Shown here one piece after another: positions 60,399 through 64,000 of a stretch of 64,000 nt of DNA. Below the pieces are notes generated by a model that worked only from the letters and a program-made list of their open reading frames with translations, was not told where the DNA came from and made no database searches. Source of the DNA: Paraburkholderia megapolitana (lineage in GTDB: Bacteria; Pseudomonadota; Gammaproteobacteria; Burkholderiales; Burkholderiaceae); the NCBI RefSeq assembly GCF_007556815.1, contig NZ_CP041745.1, positions 1,589,001 to 1,653,000 on the forward strand. The letters run 5' to 3'. Positions within the stretch are counted from its first letter, which is position 1; each line of letters opens with the position of its first letter. The position numbers were made by a program, and so were the translations under genes.

Positions 60399-61046
60399 AT
60401 GAGTAAAGCACTGAAGATTGCGCTGTTCGGCGCCACGGGCATGATCGGTTCGCGGATCGCGCTTGAAGCGGCGCGACGTGGTCATACGGTTACGGCGCTG
60501 GCGCGCAATCCGGAGCGCGTGCCGAACGGTGTGGCGAACCTGCATGCTGCAAAGGCGGATGTGCTCGACGCCGCGAGCGTGACGGCGGCGGCGCGCGGTC
60601 ACGATGTCGTGGCAAGCGCCTATTCGCCCCCGCACGGCGACGCGGCGACACTGGTCGTGGCGACTCGCGCGCTGATCGAAGGCGTGCGTGCGGCGGGCGT
60701 TAAGCGGCTCGCGGTGGTGGGCGGCGCGGGGTCGCTCGAAGTGGCGCCGGGCAAGCAACTGGTCGATAGCGACGGCTTTCCGGAGGTGTACAAGGCGGTG
60801 GCGCTTGCGCATCGCGATGCGCTCGGTGTCTATCGCGGCGCGACCGATCTCGACTGGACGTTCTTTTCGCCGGCCGCGGTGATTGCTCCGGGCGAGCGCA
60901 CTGGTACGTATCGCACGGGGGCGGGGACGCTGATCGTCGATGCGAACGGTGACAGCAAAATTTCCGCGGAAGATTACGCGGCTGCGTTTGTCGATGAACT
61001 GGAGCAGGGGCGGTTTATTCGTCAGATTGCTACGGTGGCTTATTAA
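60399..61046 (+). CDS. NAD(P)H-binding oxidoreductase-like protein (YwnB type)
   Basis: A 215-residue atypical SDR: the dinucleotide motif LFGATGMIGSRIALEAARRGH is at residues 9-29, and the later VVGGAGSLEV and TFFSPAAVI match the YwnB/NmrA-like group. No YxxxK catalytic pair is obvious. GAAGGAG lies upstream. Probably regulated by the adjacent Rrf2 protein; the substrate is unknown. Confidence 0.78.
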   Translation: MSKALKIALFGATGMIGSRIALEAARRGHTVTALARNPERVPNGVANLHAAKADVLDAASVTAAARGHDVVASAYSPPHGDAATLVVATRALIEGVRAAGVKRLAVVGGAGSLEVAPGKQLVDSDGFPEVYKAVALAHRDALGVYRGATDLDWTFFSPAAVIAPGERTGTYRTGAGTLIVDANGDSKISAEDYAAAFVDELEQGRFIRQIATVAY

Positions 61047-61252
61047 GTCTTGCGCGTTGGCTGGACTACTGTGAACGTCGATGGCGGCCATGCGGGCGCC
61101 ATCGAACAATTGAACGTTCACATCATCGTGAACATAGGGCTGGTCGATACTGCTGATCCCGCTGGTAGACTTGCACCGCGCGACCCTATTCCGTTCTCGT
61201 TCCCTTTGCTTTATGCCGAGGGGTTCCCAGGTCTTCACGCGAGATTGCCGAC

Positions 61253-61612
61253 ATGCAGCCGAGCCTGACCGCCATACTGCCCTGCAATGATCTTGATCGC
61301 ACCGAGGCGTTTTTCGCGCGGCTAGGGTTCAGGCGCGAGAAGGGCAGTTCCGACGACTACCGCATGCTCGTCGACGGCTTCGGTGGGCAAATCCATCTTA
61401 ATCCGGCTGTCGAAGGATGGCTCGTGCCGGGACGCAATCCGTTCGGGCTATACCTCTACCGCGAAGATGTCGACGAACTCGCCGCTGTGTTTCGTGACGA
61501 AATCCTCGGAGACGGCGATCCGCGCGACGAGCCTTGGGGCATGTACGAGTTCGCCCTGAACGCACCTGACGACGTGTTGGTTAGAGTCGGATGGCCGACG
61601 CGCCTTCGCTAG
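61253..61612 (+). CDS. VOC-family protein (bleomycin-resistance/glyoxalase-like)
   Basis: 119 residues with two beta-alpha-beta-beta-beta modules of the VOC fold: AILPCNDLDRTEAFFARLGFRRE at the start and YLYREDVDELAAVFRDEIL in the middle. An ending PWGMYEFALNAPDDVLVRVG is typical of bleomycin-binding proteins. A binding rather than catalytic role is likely. Single gene. Confidence 0.75.
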   Translation: MQPSLTAILPCNDLDRTEAFFARLGFRREKGSSDDYRMLVDGFGGQIHLNPAVEGWLVPGRNPFGLYLYREDVDELAAVFRDEILGDGDPRDEPWGMYEFALNAPDDVLVRVGWPTRLR

Positions 61613-61625
61613 TCGAAGCGCCGGT

Positions 61626-62255
61626 TCAGGCCGTTATGAATTGCGGCACGGCAGTTGTTGGAGTCGCATGTGAATCGTCGACCCGGACGATGTCATTGAC
61701 GTGCGTAGCGACCTGGGCGCCCGCTACGCCATAGAGATGCAGCGAAACGGCCGTATGGCCGGCAGTCACGCCTCGAACTGCAAGATTGCCGAGCCTGTGA
61801 ATGCCACCATGGCCTGCACGGGTGAACGAAACGGCGCCGCGTCTGCGCGACTGCGTACGCGCTTCGACTGCGCGCTGCGCGTCAACATCCCATCTATAGA
61901 CACTTTCGGTCAGTTCACCTTCGACGACCGCATACCCACACCACGTATGATGCGCGTGCACCGGGCTCGCCTGATCCGGCTGCCAGACGAGCGCGGCGAT
62001 TGCATAACGGCCGAGCGGATCGGCGGCGAGCAGATGACGGCGGTATCCATTGGGGCTGCCTTCGCGTTGTGCCGGCGACAGCAGTGTCGGGCTCGCGGCG
62101 GCCTCGGCAAGTGCTGCGCGCATGCGGGTGGCGAAGGTTGCGCAGCGCGCCGGATCGCCGGGGCTGGTACACACGGCTAACGCTGCATCGAGTGCGCGGG
62201 CGAGGCGGGCGACGGCCGGAGCCGCGATAGATGGCGGGCGGGTAGTGTGATTCAT
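61626..62255 (-). CDS. Cysteine dioxygenase-like cupin protein
   Basis: 209 residues starting MNHTTRPPS at 62255. The iron-site motif SPVHAHHTWCGYAVVEGELTES (about residues 97-118) and the second His in HGGIHRLGN belong to the cysteine dioxygenase/thiol dioxygenase cupins. Such enzymes oxidise cysteine or mercaptopropionate to the sulfinate. It is divergent from an Lrp/AsnC regulator, which may control it. Confidence 0.75.
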   Translation of the reverse strand: MNHTTRPPSIAAPAVARLARALDAALAVCTSPGDPARCATFATRMRAALAEAAASPTLLSPAQREGSPNGYRRHLLAADPLGRYAIAALVWQPDQASPVHAHHTWCGYAVVEGELTESVYRWDVDAQRAVEARTQSRRRGAVSFTRAGHGGIHRLGNLAVRGVTAGHTAVSLHLYGVAGAQVATHVNDIVRVDDSHATPTTAVPQFITA

Positions 62256-62385
62256 CAAAACTTCCGCGATATATTTGATCAGTTGTTGGACACTGCTATT
62301 TATACCGACTTGTACGGAGAAAGAGGTTCCTTATAATTCCTCTAAAAACGGGATAAGTAGAATAATTTTCTATATTGGTGCACTC

Positions 62386-62853
62386 ATGGGAATGGATATC
62401 ATCGACCGCAAGCTGCTGGAACTGCTGCAGGAAGATGCGACGATGCCGGTCGCGGAACTCGCGCAACGCGTGAACCTGTCGCAGACGCCATGCTGGAAAC
62501 GGGTGCAGCGTCTGAAGGAGATGGGCGTGATTCGGGCGCAGGTCGCGTTATGCGATCCGCGTAAGCTCGGAGTGGGAACGACGGTGTTCGTCGCGGTGCG
62601 GACGAACCAGCACACGGAGGAATGGGCGCGTACGTTCACGCAGGCCGTGCAGGATATTCCGGAGGTGGTGGAGGTGTACCGGATGAGCGGCGAGACGGAT
62701 TATCTGCTGCGCGTCGTGGTGTCGGATATCGACGACTACGATCGGGTTTATAAGCTGCTCATTCGTGCGGTGCCGCTTTATGACGTCAGTTCTAGTTTTG
62801 CTATGGAGCAGATCAAGTATTCGACGGCGTTGCCGGTGCGCTTTTCTGTGTAG
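62386..62853 (+). CDS. Lrp/AsnC-family transcriptional regulator
   Basis: 155 residues from ATG 62386 (MGMDIIDRKLLELLQEDATMPVAELAQRVNLSQTPCWKRVQRLKEMG). The helix-turn-helix and the C-terminal RAM ligand domain (VYRMSGETDYLLRVVVSDIDDYDRVY) are complete. The AT-rich 130-base gap to the divergent dioxygenase gene holds likely binding sites. An amino acid, perhaps cysteine, is the expected ligand. Confidence 0.87.
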   Translation: MGMDIIDRKLLELLQEDATMPVAELAQRVNLSQTPCWKRVQRLKEMGVIRAQVALCDPRKLGVGTTVFVAVRTNQHTEEWARTFTQAVQDIPEVVEVYRMSGETDYLLRVVVSDIDDYDRVYKLLIRAVPLYDVSSSFAMEQIKYSTALPVRFSV

Positions 62854-62952
62854 TCCTTATCTGGCCGTGAGATGCCCGTCAGGCGGGAGTTTCGGGCCAA
62901 TCTATGCGCCTCTTGTTCACCCGGTTATCCTCACTTTCCCCCTTGTTTTTGC

Positions 62953-62995
62953 GGTGCCAAGGCTCCAAAATAGGTGCCATTTTTCCGTGGCACCT
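62953..62995. promoter_or_regulatory. GGTGCCA repeat cluster before the integrase
   Basis: AGGTGCCA (62972-62979) and TGGCACCT (62988-62995) are exact inverted repeats with an 8-base spacer, and a third GGTGCCA lies at 62953-62959. The cluster ends 24 bases before the integrase start. It could be an integrase/excisionase arm site or an operator. Confidence 0.5.
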
Positions 62996-63018
62996 CAACA
63001 CAGAACAACGGGGCAAGA

Positions 63019-64000
63019 GTGGGCACAATTACACCAAGAGAGAACAAAGATGGAAGTACCTCGTACAAGGCGCAGGTCCGCGTACGGAAAGGCAACAAGG
63101 TGCTGCATCAAGAGACCAAGACGTTCGAGCGCCGACAGGCTGCCCAGATCTGGATCAAACAGCGGGAGGCTGCGTTATCACATGCCGATGGGTTGAGAGC
63201 AGCGCTGCAAGAGAATCCGCCAGTCAAAGAGATGATCGGGCAGTACGTTGAGGAACTGGGCAAGCCGCTTGATCGTACGAAGAAAATGATCCTCAAACAG
63301 ATAAGCGGTTCGACCCTCGGCGAGATAACGGCAGCGGAGCTTAAAAGCTCGGACATTGTTGGATTCATGCGCACAGTGGACGTTGCGCCGTCGACGCGGG
63401 GGCACTATCTCGCGCACTTGTCCAGCGTAATTACCGTCGCACGGCCGGCATGGGGCTACCCCGTGGATGCGTCCGTAGTTAGTGACGCGCGGATTGCGCT
63501 GACTCGGATGGGGTTGGTTGGGCGTTCAAAGCATCGCGAGCGGCGGCCGACTTTGGATGAAATGGACCGCTTGATGGTTGCGTTCGGCAGGATCAGAGAG
63601 GGTGTTCCCGGCAGTATTCCGATGCAAGAACTCGCGGCCTTCACGATTTATTCGCTGCGTCGGATCAGTGAGATCTGTCGGCTTCGTTGGGATGACTTGG
63701 ATGAGGAGGGGAGTCGCGTTATGGTGCGCGACCTGAAGCATCCGAACACGAAGATGGGGAACGACACGTGGGTGGACCTGACACCAGAGGCGTTACGGAT
63801 CGCCTTGGCGCAGCCACGATTGGGTGACCTGATTTTCCCGTACCGGCCACTTACCGCGAGCACTGCATTCACAAATACCGTACAGGTGCTGGGGATCGAA
63901 GACTTGCATCTGAACGACCTGCGCCATGAGGGCGCGAGTCGATTGTCAGAAATGGGATGGACGATTCAGCGGGTGGCTGCTGTAAGCGGCCACCGTAGCT
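63019..64000 (+). CDS. Phage-type tyrosine recombinase/integrase (partial, 3' end outside the window)
   Basis: 327 codons visible from a GTG start (GTITPRENKDGSTSYKAQVRVRKG), which matches the usual N-terminal opening of phage integrases with an arm-binding domain (about residues 1-60). The core-binding helices lie at about 70-165. The catalytic domain has Arg I in SLRRISEICRLRW (about residue 215), Lys in LKHPNTK (about 240), box II NDLRHEGASRL (Arg about 302) and SGHRS (His about 325); the Tyr is beyond the window. Box II begins with Asn where His is usual. It probably marks one end of an integrated phage or genomic island extending to the right. Confidence 0.85.
   Translation, partial: MGTITPRENKDGSTSYKAQVRVRKGNKVLHQETKTFERRQAAQIWIKQREAALSHADGLRAALQENPPVKEMIGQYVEELGKPLDRTKKMILKQISGSTLGEITAAELKSSDIVGFMRTVDVAPSTRGHYLAHLSSVITVARPAWGYPVDASVVSDARIALTRMGLVGRSKHRERRPTLDEMDRLMVAFGRIREGVPGSIPMQELAAFTIYSLRRISEICRLRWDDLDEEGSRVMVRDLKHPNTKMGNDTWVDLTPEALRIALAQPRLGDLIFPYRPLTASTAFTNTVQVLGIEDLHLNDLRHEGASRLSEMGWTIQRVAAVSGHRS

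Noticed and set aside
62854..62950. Attachment site with a tRNA 3' end before the integrase
   Set aside because: No tRNA 3' sequence or duplicated core could be identified.

Overview
The window is high-GC, densely coded DNA that looks like a chromosome of a Burkholderiaceae bacterium (Burkholderia/Paraburkholderia type). The reasons are a two-subunit arginine succinyltransferase operon (aruF/aruG) beside a HisQMP-type transporter and a GlxA-like ArgR regulator, an HpnL-like membrane protein, an MdtABC-type RND pump with two inner-membrane subunits, and strong GC bias at third codon positions. No rRNA or tRNA gene was recognised. All family names come from reading protein sequence; no database search was run.

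Layout. 0-6.3 kb: HpnL-like membrane protein, WG-repeat protein, BamE-like lipoprotein, patatin-like phospholipase, an orphan lipoprotein and a DUF3761-like secreted protein. 6.6-8.8 kb: a frameshifted membrane-protein gene and a HipBA toxin-antitoxin module whose promoter lies between four copies of a TCATTAATGA operator. 8.9-23.4 kb: a methyltransferase, then a complete arginine uptake and catabolism block (hisQ-hisM-hisP-argR-astC-aruF-aruG-astD-astB-astE). A convergent glutathione S-transferase with its divergent LysR regulator follows, then the likely cognate periplasmic binding protein. 23.6-30.3 kb: a probable conflict/defence cassette. It consists of a soluble M48-type metallopeptidase translationally coupled (ATGA) to a very large pseudokinase-DUF4011-SF1 helicase-Vsr-like-WGR protein, split here by one frameshift. 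30.4-34.7 kb: an EAL/HDOD-type protein, a MocR/PdxR regulator, a sugar-nucleotide-epimerase-like protein and a coupled cupin.

34.8-45 kb is an accessory region. It holds small AT-richer orphan genes, a GNAT acetyltransferase, a ParD-like antitoxin coupled to a second methionine aminopeptidase under a 28-bp near-palindrome, a 1270-residue membrane M48 peptidase, and a deletion scar that joins a PAS-GGDEF gene to the tail of a RidA gene. 45.3-63 kb returns to ordinary content: peroxiredoxin, mdtABC, an IclR regulator, an orphan + strand terminator that may mark a small RNA, crcB, an orphan sensor kinase, a DJ-1/PfpI protein, an Rrf2 regulator and NAD(P)H-binding protein sharing an operator, a VOC protein, and a cysteine-dioxygenase-like protein divergent from an Lrp regulator. 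The window ends inside a tyrosine recombinase gene (63.0 kb onward), probably the edge of an integrated element.

The clearest functional unit is arginine handling: import through the ABC transporter, regulation by ArgR, and breakdown through the succinyltransferase pathway to glutamate and succinate. The two places most likely to hold undescribed biology are the M48 plus DUF4011-helicase cassette and the ParD-like/methionine aminopeptidase pair.
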